Assembly: GCA_002733995.1 (NCBI GenBank)
Contig: NVXR01000003.1
Location: forward strand, 214,759 to 278,758
From: Desulfotalea sp.
GTDB taxonomy: Bacteria; Desulfobacterota; Desulfobulbia; Desulfobulbales; Desulfocapsaceae
Length of the DNA stretch: 64,000 nt
Reading direction: 5' to 3'
The position numbers and the translations under genes were made by a program. The notes under the pieces are model-generated. The model had not been told where the DNA came from. It worked only from the letters and a program-made list of their open reading frames with translations, and ran no database searches. Below, piece by piece: positions 55,901-64,000 of the stretch; the first letter of the stretch is position 1; each line of letters opens with the position of its first letter.

Positions 55901-56443
55901 TCAGTAACAGCATCGTTCAACATCAAAGGCGTTGAGAATTCGCAATTCCCGCTTCTTCTTCTCGCCATCTAAGGGTCGGAGATAACACATGTTTTGAAGA
56001 ATATTGCCGAGAGTTTCACGATCAGGAATTGAGTTTAACCCATATCCTGTAATCTTGCCAGTTCTAGTATCTAAAAGTTCGGCATCTCTGCCATTTGTGA
56101 CGATTGCAAGGGGGATTTGGTGTTCAGGGGTGAGGACTCTGGCTGCGGCGATAGCAGAACGTTCTCGACTGACCAGTGAGCCGGGACCATAGCGAAGAAT
56201 CATCGAACGTCGGCCGTTGTATGAAATGGTGAGTTCGATAGTTGAGGTGACAAAGGACTTTGAAAAGAGGGTTTCAATGGTGAGTCGTTGTTCTAGCTGG
56301 TCAGGCTCAAACTTCTTCTCTTCAACCATAACCCTGTATAGCTCCTGGCGGATGCGTTCGTCGTCTGTATCTGTGAGTTCTTCTCCGGTCAGGAAATCTC
56401 GAAGAGTACCGTAAATCAGGTGGTGGGGTTTAGGAATTCGCAT
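55901..56443 (-). CDS. HSDR_N domain protein (orphan)
   Basis: A 180-residue protein resembling stand-alone type I restriction HsdR N-terminal (PF13588) proteins common in Desulfobacterota: RIRQELYRVMVEEKKFEPDQL, then RSMILRYGPGSLVSRERSAIAAARVL, IPLAIVTNGRDAELLDTRTGKITG and a CYLRPLDGEKKKRELRILNAFD tail. The D-ExK nuclease residues are not clearly present, so it may only bind DNA or be inactive. No hsdM or hsdS is nearby; the gene sits 78 bp before DAHP synthase on the same strand. Confidence 0.75.
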   Translation of the reverse strand: MRIPKPHHLIYGTLRDFLTGEELTDTDDERIRQELYRVMVEEKKFEPDQLEQRLTIETLFSKSFVTSTIELTISYNGRRSMILRYGPGSLVSRERSAIAAARVLTPEHQIPLAIVTNGRDAELLDTRTGKITGYGLNSIPDRETLGNILQNMCYLRPLDGEKKKRELRILNAFDVERCCY

Positions 56444-56765
56444 TGTATCTTCTAAGTTTTTGTTTGGGTTGTTAATGACTCCTCTTTTATAAGCAAAATA
56501 ACAATCACCGTTTCATTTTCAACCTTTGCAGTTATTTAGAGTTGGCCGGCTTTACAAACCGACATGAAGCTTATCCGCCTCCCATCCCGTGAATAATGCA
56601 CTATTTAAACCGAAGAAAAGTACGGGGTAAAGATGGGTCGCATGGATATTGGTGCCAAACTATACACCAAGCAATAGCTAAAATTTTATTCCTTGAATGT
56701 TGATTTATTAACAGTATAAATAATCCATACTATAAGCTGACAACCAATTTAACATAGACGGCCAA
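56444..56765. other. Intergenic region with the HAD gene promoter
   Basis: This stretch of about 320 bases separates divergent genes. TTGAAT (56693-56698) and TATAAA (56715-56720) 16 bp apart form a fair promoter for the HAD gene. Nothing else is recognisable. Confidence 0.4.
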
Positions 56766-56780
56766 GTGAAGAATAAGAAA

Positions 56781-57638
56781 ATGTATAAAGGTTTATTTGT
56801 AACCGATCTCGATGGAACCCTGCTCACAGATGAGAAGACGTTTAATCCAAAAGATCTAGCGGCTCTAAAAACACTCCGTGAAGAAGGGTTCCTTGTTGCC
56901 ATAGCTACCGGGCGCTCAGCATATTCGTTTAACGGCCTCATTGAAAATCTTGAAATGCGGGGGGCGGAAAATCGTCTTGTTGTAGATTATGTAAGTTTTT
57001 CAACGGGTGCCGGGCTTATGGACTATGCGGATGGGTCTCTTCTGAGGAGTATCTCCCTCACAGAAGATGAGGTGTGTACTATTGTTAAATATCTTGAGGC
57101 GTCTTTGCTGGATTATATGATTCACAGGGCGGTGCCAGAGACTCATCACTTCCTCTATCGTCAACATGGCGAAGAAAATCCGGATTTCCTACGGCGTCTT
57201 GATATATACCGGGAGCATGCTACTTCCCTGCCGCCAGGCTGTGTTAATTGTCCAGGCAAGGCTACAGAGGTTCTTTGTATCGTTCCTGGAGATCGGGGCG
57301 ATAGCGTTGCAGCGATGCTGCAAAAGGTGTTTCCCCAGTTTAGTGTGATTAGGGCAACGTCTCCTCTGGATGGGGAGTCCTGTTGGATTGAAATCTTTGC
57401 CCCAGCTGTTTCCAAGAGCAGTTCCATTGCCTGGTTGGCAGAGATGCTTGGAATTGCAAAGAAGAACATCTGTGCTGTGGGGAACGACTACAACGATGAA
57501 GATCTTCTTGGCTGGGCTGAGACGAGCTATCTCGTTAACAACAGCCCTGCACGTTTAAAGAATCTGTTTCCTGTCGTGACCTCAAATAATAATGGTGGGA
57601 TAGATGAGGCCATCGGACGGTGGCTGAAAAAAATCTGA
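56781..57638 (+). CDS. Cof-type HAD family phosphatase
   Basis: A 285-residue HAD hydrolase of the Cof/YbiV (class IIB) type. Motif I is VTDLDGTLLTDE with the nucleophile and acid/base aspartates, motif II VAIATGRS, motif III the lysine of VSKSSSIAWLAE, and motif IV VGNDYNDEDLLGWA. A C2 cap sits between motifs II and III. Such enzymes dephosphorylate sugar phosphates or flavin and PLP precursors. The frame extends to a GTG at 56766; neither start has a strong ribosome site. Confidence 0.9.
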   Translation: MYKGLFVTDLDGTLLTDEKTFNPKDLAALKTLREEGFLVAIATGRSAYSFNGLIENLEMRGAENRLVVDYVSFSTGAGLMDYADGSLLRSISLTEDEVCTIVKYLEASLLDYMIHRAVPETHHFLYRQHGEENPDFLRRLDIYREHATSLPPGCVNCPGKATEVLCIVPGDRGDSVAAMLQKVFPQFSVIRATSPLDGESCWIEIFAPAVSKSSSIAWLAEMLGIAKKNICAVGNDYNDEDLLGWAETSYLVNNSPARLKNLFPVVTSNNNGGIDEAIGRWLKKI

Positions 57639-57659
57639 GTATCATCAATAGATACTCAG
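57635..57659. terminator. Shared terminator of the HAD and tolC genes
   Basis: CTGAGTATC / GATACTCAG form a 9-bp perfect stem with a 7-nt loop, starting inside the HAD stop codon and ending 14 bp before the tolC stop. GTTTTC follows on the plus strand. Confidence 0.7.
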
Positions 57660-57673
57660 GTTTTCAGTTACTG

Positions 57674-59017
57674 CTATTCCAGCATCTGAGCAAGAGTTCC
57701 CTCGGGAATGCCGGGATCAATGCCCGCTGCCCTGTCAATTCGGGCAAGCGATGTCAGGTAAGAAAAAAAGATTGAAATAAGATCAGCCCGACTCGAAGTG
57801 AAGCCAAGCTGGGCGTCGTTGTATTCGAGCATATCCCCAAGTCCCGCCTGATATCTGCCTTCAGCAAGTTCAAGGTTTCGTTTTGCTAATTGTGTTGCAA
57901 GGACAGCGATGTCAATGGATTCAAATTTTTCGACTGCACGTAAGTGGTTGTCGGTGATATCCTTTATAATTGATAATTCAAGCTCATGCCTGGACGCCCC
58001 TAACTCAAGCATCTTCGCCTTTGCCTCTGCAACGTTACCCACGGTTTCAAAGCCAGAAAAAATCTCCCAGGTGAGTGTTGCTGCAACCTGCCATTGATCA
58101 GCTAGACTTTGAATGTCGGTTTCGTAGGTGTCATAGGTTCCGTTGGCGGTAAGTAGAGGCCAGTTTTCGGCCCGTGCTGTTTTCAAAGAGGCTTCAGCGG
58201 CATAGAAGAGTTGATCTACTTGTTGAAGACCAGGACGATGATCAGGGGCAATTGCAAGAAGTTCGCTCAGGGTGTAGGCAAGTGCAGGTACTGATTGAGT
58301 GAGGTCCGGTACGTCGGTTTTGTAATGTGTCGCAACGATGTAAGCACCGTTGTACGGTTGGATACCTATCACCTGCTCGAGTTGCACCCGGGCTGATTTA
58401 AGGTCGGCTCTTGCGCGCAGAAGTTCAAGCTTACTGTTGGCTAGTTCGAGTTCTGCGTTGGTAATATCAATCTGGGTACGAACTCCCGCCTGATAAAATT
58501 TCTGAGCACGGTAGAGATGCTTTTCGTAGCTCTCCTTTTTTTCGAGGGCGACCCCTATCAGATCCTTTTTTTCTAGGGTCTTGTAGTACGACTCTTTTAC
58601 CAAGAGTATAACATCATGGAGGTACTGCTCAACGTTTGATCGAGCGGCTTCTCTGCTGAGTTGAGTCGATTTAATGGCTCCCGTGGTCTGGCCAAAATCA
58701 TATATGAGCTGGGATGCACTAATCCCAGCAGTAACAACATTATCCTCATCCACCGGTGAGAGGCCTTCTATGTGAACACGTCCAAGTGAGCCGCCTAGTT
58801 GCAGGTGGGGCAGGTATCCGGATTGGGCTTGGGTAACCCGGCCTGTGGCCTGCATGTATTGCTGAGCAGCAATTTCAAGTTGGGGGTTATTTTTCAAGGC
58901 CAGGTGGATAAAATTCTGCAAATACAGTTGTTCTGCTGCAAAAACTGGCGAGGTGCTGAATAGCGACAGACAACACACGAGATAAAACGATTTAAAAAAC
59001 ATCAATATACTCCTCAA
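57674..59017 (-). CDS. tolC: TolC family outer-membrane efflux channel
   Basis: A 447-residue TolC-type protein with a signal peptide (to about 28). Two repeated helical OEP domains follow; recognisable parts are FIHLALKNNPQLEIAAQQ, ASQLIYDFGQTTGAIKSTQL, YHKFYQAGV-like KFYQAGVRTQIDITNAELELANSKL and LAEGRYQAGLGDMLEYNDAQLGF. It forms the trimeric outer-membrane duct for an RND pump or type I secretion. It is divergent from the RND adaptor and pump genes, 206 bp away, and is very likely their partner. Confidence 0.92.
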   Translation of the reverse strand: MRSILMFFKSFYLVCCLSLFSTSPVFAAEQLYLQNFIHLALKNNPQLEIAAQQYMQATGRVTQAQSGYLPHLQLGGSLGRVHIEGLSPVDEDNVVTAGISASQLIYDFGQTTGAIKSTQLSREAARSNVEQYLHDVILLVKESYYKTLEKKDLIGVALEKKESYEKHLYRAQKFYQAGVRTQIDITNAELELANSKLELLRARADLKSARVQLEQVIGIQPYNGAYIVATHYKTDVPDLTQSVPALAYTLSELLAIAPDHRPGLQQVDQLFYAAEASLKTARAENWPLLTANGTYDTYETDIQSLADQWQVAATLTWEIFSGFETVGNVAEAKAKMLELGASRHELELSIIKDITDNHLRAVEKFESIDIAVLATQLAKRNLELAEGRYQAGLGDMLEYNDAQLGFTSSRADLISIFFSYLTSLARIDRAAGIDPGIPEGTLAQMLE

Positions 59018-59223
59018 AGGGTGGTTGCAAATCCGCCTTGATTCTAAGGTGAGAGCAGTTCGCGTAATTTTATTGTGGTTGACTTTTAATGTTCGATAAT
59101 ATTAGTATTTATTACTATTTTCCTACCACAATGGTTAAGCAAGGTAAAGATCTCTTTAATTTCTCTTGAGAATAGGACTTTTGCCATCAAAATACAGCAG
59201 TTATTTTTTAGAGGGGTTATTAC

Positions 59224-60408
59224 ATGTTTTTTCGACGCACCATGGTACTGATCATCACTGGACTTTTTGTTTTGAGTGGTTGCAGTGGAGATAACAAAGA
59301 GCAGCAGAAAAAACCTCCTGTCCCCCCACCAATCCCTGTAAATGTCGTAACTGCGGTAAAGGAAAATGTTCCTATATGGATTCAATATACGGGAAAAACA
59401 GAAGCCAGCCAGAAGGTAGAGGTTCGTGCAAGGGTTGCGGGGAAACTTGAAGAGATTCTTTTTCATGAAGGTGATCACGTAAAAAAAGGCCAGAAACTGT
59501 TCGTTATAGAGAAGGCGGCCTATGAGGCTGTCGTAGCCCAGGCAAGGGCCCAAAAAGAGAGCGATGAAGCATCTCTGAAACTTGCGAAGGCTGATGTGGA
59601 AAGATACAGGCCGCTGGTAGCAGAAGGCCTTGCACCCCGTGTGACTCTTGAACAGAATGAGGCCAGGGTAGGGGAGCTGGATGCTGTAATTAAAGCTGAT
59701 CAGGCGGTATTAGATGAGGCACTTCTCAACCTTAGTTACACAGACGTTGTTTCACCTATTGCTGGAAAAATAAGCAGAAAAAACATTGATGCAGGCAATA
59801 TTGTTGGTTTTAGCGACAAGACTCTGTTGACCACAGTGATAGCAGATGATCCGATGCACGCCTATTTTAATCCCAATGAAGAGCAGTTTCAGCTCGTGCA
59901 ACAGTATAAATCAAAAGAGAAGCTCGATGCCAGGGTGACAGTTCCCAGCAGGTTTAAAAAATTACTGGATCGAAGAATTTTTAAAGGTGTAGTAGATTTT
60001 AACGATAACCGAGTTGACCCAATGACCGGGACGATCACCATGCGTGCAACCGTTGCGAATCCAGAGAGTAAACTCTTTGAGGGAACCTTTGTCTATGTGG
60101 ATCTGTTTGTAACAGATAAAGCGGAATTTTTGATGCTGAGCCCAGGGCTTATCCAAGAGGATCAGCGGGGAAGCTTTGTCTATATTGTTGATGAAAATGA
60201 AAAAGCCAAAAGAGTCGAGGTTAAGCGGGGATTTGAAACCCGTTACTATGCGGTTATAGAAACAGGGCTTGAGGGTGGAGAGCGGGTTATAGCCAGTGGT
60301 CTTGCCAAGATTCGTCCGGGCACCAAGGTTGCGGCAACCGATGTTACGGCCACCGAGGGTGTTATGGCGGTGCTGCAAAAAAATGAGATGATACCGGAAG
60401 AGGAGTAG
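59224..60408 (+). CDS. RND efflux periplasmic adaptor (membrane fusion protein)
   Basis: A 394-residue AcrA/MexA-type lipoprotein. The lipobox LSGC puts the lipidated cysteine at C20. Then VPIWIQYTGKTEASQKVEVRARVAGKLEEILFHEGDHVKKGQKL is the typical beta-barrel/lipoyl start, followed by an alpha-helical hairpin (about 100-170, ending YTDVVSPIAGKISR) and beta-barrel and membrane-proximal domains. It links the pump to TolC. The next gene starts 3 bp after its stop. Confidence 0.93.
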   Translation: MFFRRTMVLIITGLFVLSGCSGDNKEQQKKPPVPPPIPVNVVTAVKENVPIWIQYTGKTEASQKVEVRARVAGKLEEILFHEGDHVKKGQKLFVIEKAAYEAVVAQARAQKESDEASLKLAKADVERYRPLVAEGLAPRVTLEQNEARVGELDAVIKADQAVLDEALLNLSYTDVVSPIAGKISRKNIDAGNIVGFSDKTLLTTVIADDPMHAYFNPNEEQFQLVQQYKSKEKLDARVTVPSRFKKLLDRRIFKGVVDFNDNRVDPMTGTITMRATVANPESKLFEGTFVYVDLFVTDKAEFLMLSPGLIQEDQRGSFVYIVDENEKAKRVEVKRGFETRYYAVIETGLEGGERVIASGLAKIRPGTKVAATDVTATEGVMAVLQKNEMIPEEE

Positions 60409-60411
60409 GCT

Positions 60412-63400
60412 ATGTTGTCGGTTTTCTTTATAAAACGTCCTATTGTTGCAATGGTCATGTCACTCCTTATTGTGATAGCGGGTGCCGTCTCTCTTTTTAT
60501 TCTCCCTATCCAGGAATATCCTGAAGTTACCCCCCCTACCGTTGTAGTTACAGCGAACTATACCGGTGCAAATGCCTATACCGTCGAAGAGACGGTGACG
60601 AGACCCCTAGAAGACAAGATCAACGGTGTCCAGGGTATGATTTATATGCAGTCCTCGAGTTCAAGTTCAGGAGCAAGTAAGATCAACATCTACTTTGAAC
60701 CGGGATATGACCTAGATATTGCAGCCGTTGATGTGCAAAACAAGGTTTCAATGGCTACTCCGCAACTGCCGGCAGAGGTGACTCAACAGGGTGTTGTTGT
60801 GGACAAGCAGTCTCCAACCATTGTCTGTTTCGTGACGATTACAGGTGGAGGGGAATACAGCGACAGCTTTTTGAGTAACTATGTAAATATTAATATCCTC
60901 GATGAATTACGCCGTGTACCTGGGGTTGGTAAGGCGGAGAATATGGGGGAGAAACGTTACGCTATGCGTATCTGGTTGGACCCCGATCGTATCCAGGCCC
61001 TAGGCCTTAGTCCAGCTGAAATCATCAGTGCGGTAAAGGCTCAAAACAGTCAGGCCGCTTTAGGTAAAGTAGGCGCTCCTCCCACCTTTGCAAACCAGCC
61101 ATTAGAATTTGTTCTCACCGCTGAAAGTCGTCTTGAAAATGTGGAAGAATTTGAGAATATCGTGGTCAAATTTAAGGATGACGGCACCCTTGTCTATCTA
61201 AGGGATGTGGCAACGATTGAGTTGGGTGCTGAAAACTATGATTGGAACGCAATACTAAATAAAGAACCGGCGGCCCTTATAGGTATCTATCAACTTCCTG
61301 GCTCCAATGCGTTGGAAATCAAGAAACAAGTAGAGGCAGCAATGAAGAATCTGGAATCAAGATTTCCAGAGGGAGTCGAATTTCAAATACCCTACGACAC
61401 CACCTTGTTTGTTGACATTGCGATACAAAATGTGGTGGAAAACCTCGCTGTTGCAGTCGCACTGGTGATACTCATTGTCTTCGTCTTTCTTGGCTCATGG
61501 CGGCCAACTATTATTGCTGCAGTAGCTATTCCTGTATCGTTGATCGGTACCTTTGCAATCTTGCTGGTAGCTGATTTTTCCATCAACTTTCTTACCCTTT
61601 TTGGGCTTATTCTCGCCATCGGCATTGTTGTGGATGATGTTATTCTGGTGGTTGAAAATGTGGAACGGATCATGGGCGAAGAGCCTGATCTGACCATTCC
61701 GCAAGTTGTAAAAAAATCCATGATTCAGTTAATTGGGCCAATTGTTGCGACCACTCTTGTGCTGGTAGCGGTCTTTGTCCCGGTTTCTCTTATGCCCGGT
61801 CTCACCGGAGCAATTTATCGACAATTTGCTCTTACTATCTGTTTTGCCGTACTCATCTCGTCTTTAAATGCAATGACCCTGTCTCCGGCCCTGTGTGCAA
61901 TAGTTATCAAGCGTTTGCCCGCTGGTCAGGGCAAGTTCATCTTCTTTAAGCTTTTTGACAAATTATTTGATAAAATTACCACTATCTATATGGGAATTGT
62001 CCGTTTTCTTATAAAGATGCGTTGGTTTGTGGTTATCGCGTTTGTTGGTTTGTTCTGCGCTACCTATTATATTTTCATTATTACACCCACAGGTTTTGTT
62101 CCTGAAGAGGATAAGGGGTCTTTTCTGGTTATGTTCAACCTCAAGCCAGGGACTGCTCTTGGTAAAACCACAGAGGTAAGAAAAGACCTGGAAAACCTTA
62201 TTCTGGATATACCAGGGATTTCGGATCTCATTATTATCGATGGCTTTAATATGCTCACCGGAACACTTGATTCCAGTGCAGGTACAGGTTTTGTGACCCT
62301 TGCACCGTGGGCGGAGAGGACAAGTCCAGAGCTTTCAATTGATGGTATTATCAGGGCGGTAAATGTCAGGGCTGCAGCGATTAGCGATGCGAATGTCGCA
62401 GCGTTTAATATGCCAGGCATACCGGGGCTTGGTACCGTGGGTGGTTTTGATTTTAGATTACAGGATTATTTGGCAGGTGATTTGAACACCTTTGTCGATT
62501 ATAGCAATAAAATTATTGCCGCAGCTAATAAAGATGAAAGGATATCGGGGGCATACACAACTTACTCCCCCAATTACCCCATGATTCATCTGGATATTGA
62601 CCGTAAAAAGGCGGCGGCCCTTGGGGTGAATGTTTCTGATGTTTTTAAGACCTTACAGGCGTATATGGGGTCAATATATGTCAATGATTTTACTAAGTAC
62701 GGCAAGGTATTCCGGGTCTTTATCCAGGCGGATAAAAATTTCAGGAGCGAGCCCTCCGATATTGGTAGACTCTTTGTAAAAAATTACAAAGGTGACATGG
62801 TGCCCTTTGACTCTGTTGCCCAGATGACCAAGATCATTGGTCCAGCAGACCTCCCCCACTATAATATGTATCGTTCCATAACCATCAATGGTTCTGCGGC
62901 ACCAGGGTATAGCTCGGGCCAGGCCATGGCGGCTATGGCAGAACTGGCAGAAGAGATACTTCCTGCGGATAAAAGCTACGGATTTGAGTGGTCGGGAATG
63001 TCCTACCAGGAAAAACTGGCTGGTAATACCAAGGTGTTGGTCTTCGCCTTTGCTCTTATAGTTGTTTATCTGGTTCTTGCCGCACAGTACGAGAGCTGGG
63101 TTTTACCTCTTATGATCTTACTCCCTGTACCTTTGGTGATGTTGGGAGCCCTTCTTGCCCAAAATATGGCAGGTTTAGATAACAATCTTTTTGCCCAGAT
63201 TGGTCTGGTCCTGCTTATTGGCTTGTCATCCAAAAATGCAATTTTAATAGTGGAAGTCGCAAAGGAAAAAAGAGAGGAGGGGGTATCTATTATAGAGTCG
63301 GCTTTGGCGGCCTCTAAGCTTCGTTTTAGGGCAATTATGATGACTATCCTTTCCTTTATTTTCGGTGTAATACCTCTGGCTTTTGCAACAGGAGCAGGGG

Positions 63401-63561
63401 CTATGACCATGCGCTCTATTGGTGTGATTGTTTTAGGTGGGATGGTTGCAGCAACATTTATTAGCACAATGATGGTCCCCGTAGTATACGTTTTACTCGA
63501 AACGATGCGGGAGAAATTTGTTAGTGTTGAGGAAGAGGTTAGGAAAAGAAAAATGATTTAA
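60412..63561 (+). CDS. RND multidrug efflux transporter (AcrB/MexB type, HAE1)
   Basis: A 1049-residue inner-membrane pump with 12 predicted helices. FFIKRPIVAMVMSLLIVIAG starts TM1, and FILPIQEYPEVTPPTVVVTANYTGANA is the HAE1 signature. The proton-relay aspartates D408 and D409 lie in AIGIVVDDVILVVENVER and the essential lysine near K941 in GLSSKNAILIVE. Two large periplasmic loops (about 35-335 and 560-870) form the drug pocket. It exports hydrophobic or amphiphilic compounds. Full length, no truncation; the omptin gene follows after 20 bp. Confidence 0.95.
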   Translation: MLSVFFIKRPIVAMVMSLLIVIAGAVSLFILPIQEYPEVTPPTVVVTANYTGANAYTVEETVTRPLEDKINGVQGMIYMQSSSSSSGASKINIYFEPGYDLDIAAVDVQNKVSMATPQLPAEVTQQGVVVDKQSPTIVCFVTITGGGEYSDSFLSNYVNINILDELRRVPGVGKAENMGEKRYAMRIWLDPDRIQALGLSPAEIISAVKAQNSQAALGKVGAPPTFANQPLEFVLTAESRLENVEEFENIVVKFKDDGTLVYLRDVATIELGAENYDWNAILNKEPAALIGIYQLPGSNALEIKKQVEAAMKNLESRFPEGVEFQIPYDTTLFVDIAIQNVVENLAVAVALVILIVFVFLGSWRPTIIAAVAIPVSLIGTFAILLVADFSINFLTLFGLILAIGIVVDDVILVVENVERIMGEEPDLTIPQVVKKSMIQLIGPIVATTLVLVAVFVPVSLMPGLTGAIYRQFALTICFAVLISSLNAMTLSPALCAIVIKRLPAGQGKFIFFKLFDKLFDKITTIYMGIVRFLIKMRWFVVIAFVGLFCATYYIFIITPTGFVPEEDKGSFLVMFNLKPGTALGKTTEVRKDLENLILDIPGISDLIIIDGFNMLTGTLDSSAGTGFVTLAPWAERTSPELSIDGIIRAVNVRAAAISDANVAAFNMPGIPGLGTVGGFDFRLQDYLAGDLNTFVDYSNKIIAAANKDERISGAYTTYSPNYPMIHLDIDRKKAAALGVNVSDVFKTLQAYMGSIYVNDFTKYGKVFRVFIQADKNFRSEPSDIGRLFVKNYKGDMVPFDSVAQMTKIIGPADLPHYNMYRSITINGSAAPGYSSGQAMAAMAELAEEILPADKSYGFEWSGMSYQEKLAGNTKVLVFAFALIVVYLVLAAQYESWVLPLMILLPVPLVMLGALLAQNMAGLDNNLFAQIGLVLLIGLSSKNAILIVEVAKEKREEGVSIIESALAASKLRFRAIMMTILSFIFGVIPLAFATGAGAMTMRSIGVIVLGGMVAATFISTMMVPVVYVLLETMREKFVSVEEEVRKRKMI

Positions 63562-63581
63562 ACTTTGAGAGGAGAGGTGGA

Positions 63582-64000
63582 ATGAAGCGTTTATCGGTGG
63601 GAAAAAAGTATGTGTCTGTTGTTGCTCTGGGAGCTGTTATGGCCTTTAGTGGAAGTGCATCTGCCGCAGCGACGGGTCCTGTGGCGGTTGCTCCTGCTGA
63701 TACCGGTCAGGTTCTAGATATTGCACCTGCTTCTTCAGCCGTTCGGTTTACTCTTGGGGTGGGGGCTGGGTATTTGACCGGTGAATCCACCGAGATTGTA
63801 TACTGGCCGGAGTTGAACAACCATAAGGCAAGCGAACTCACCTGGAATATTGATAATCTGTACATGATTGGTGTGAGTGGTGTGCTGGAGGTGGGAAGTC
63901 GACTGAGTTTTAATTTTGACGGCTGGTTTAAGGCCACCGATGGCGAAGGCAGCATGGACGATTATGACTGGTTGACTCCGGGGGCTGACTGGACCCACTG
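63582..64000 (+). CDS. Omptin family outer-membrane protease (partial, cut by window end)
   Basis: My translation from the ATG at 63582 (ribosome site GGAGAGGTGG) gives 139 residues, open at the window edge. A signal peptide (about 1-28, ASA cleavage) is followed by an omptin N-terminus: FTLGVGAGYLTGESTEIVYWP, then SELTWNIDNLYMIGV and SMDDYDWL, with D127 and D129 matching catalytic D83 and D85 of OmpT. The His-Asp pair lies outside. Omptins cleave between basic residues, for example antimicrobial peptides. It follows the RND pump by 20 bp in the same direction. Confidence 0.88.
   Translation, partial: MKRLSVGKKYVSVVALGAVMAFSGSASAAATGPVAVAPADTGQVLDIAPASSAVRFTLGVGAGYLTGESTEIVYWPELNNHKASELTWNIDNLYMIGVSGVLEVGSRLSFNFDGWFKATDGEGSMDDYDWLTPGADWTH

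Noticed and set aside
55901..56443. Type I restriction-modification system
   Set aside because: Only an HSDR_N-like domain is present, without helicase, hsdM or hsdS, and the nuclease residues are not evident.

Overview
The window looks like a piece of bacterial chromosome from an anaerobic, Gram-negative sulfate-reducer-type bacterium, most likely of the Desulfobulbales/Desulfobacterota (inference). The reasons are a class I hybrid-cluster protein behind an HcpR-like operator, a DUF3786 protein, an rdgC-like gene paired with an EFLTWLW-type protein, full outer-membrane machinery (TolC, RND pump, omptin) and moderate GC. There is no phage, intact insertion sequence or CRISPR array.

Layout. 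1-7.6 kb: a NifA-type activator cut by the window edge, two tRNA-Ser genes, an SH3 protein, parB-parA, an exact parS site in front of nadB, then about 1.8 kb with no recognisable gene, ending at tRNA-Glu and tRNA-Lys. 7.8-12.4 kb: a compact plus-strand cluster rdgC-like, unknown gene, gatB, radC, hemW. 12.4-16 kb: a GntR/FCD regulator divergent from proline dehydrogenase and P5C dehydrogenase, with a palindromic operator between them. 16-23 kb: a hybrid histidine kinase, an MltF-type lytic transglycosylase, a YcdX-type PHP phosphatase, an ecotin-family protease inhibitor and a PilZ protein. 23.5-31.2 kb: a MmgE/PrpD protein, the amino-acid ABC transporter aapJQMP and an alanine/saccharopine dehydrogenase-like enzyme. 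31.4-41.6 kb: an FMN-reductase-like protein, a possible RelE-like orphan, a chemoreceptor, DUF3786, hcp, tatD, a diguanylate cyclase and an aldo/keto reductase. 41.8-47.4 kb: dppABCDF. 47.7-57.6 kb: CYTH, EI24, radA with two small genes, a cyclase-like/cNMP-binding protein, an HtrA protease, class II DAHP synthase, an HSDR_N protein and a HAD phosphatase. 57.7-64 kb: tolC divergent from an RND adaptor and pump, followed by a truncated omptin gene.

Much of the content is amino-acid and peptide uptake and catabolism (proline to glutamate, Aap, Dpp), envelope proteolysis and its control (HtrA, ecotin, omptin), and nucleotide second-messenger signalling (GGDEF, PilZ, cyclase-like/cNMP). Both transporter operons carry a hairpin between the binding-protein gene and the permease genes.

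The least explained material is in the intergenic regions. A degenerate repeat family of about 70-115 bp has at least four copies, all in one orientation. A conserved hairpin element of about 38 nt occurs twice. Single parS and HcpR-like sites sit in front of nadB and hcp.
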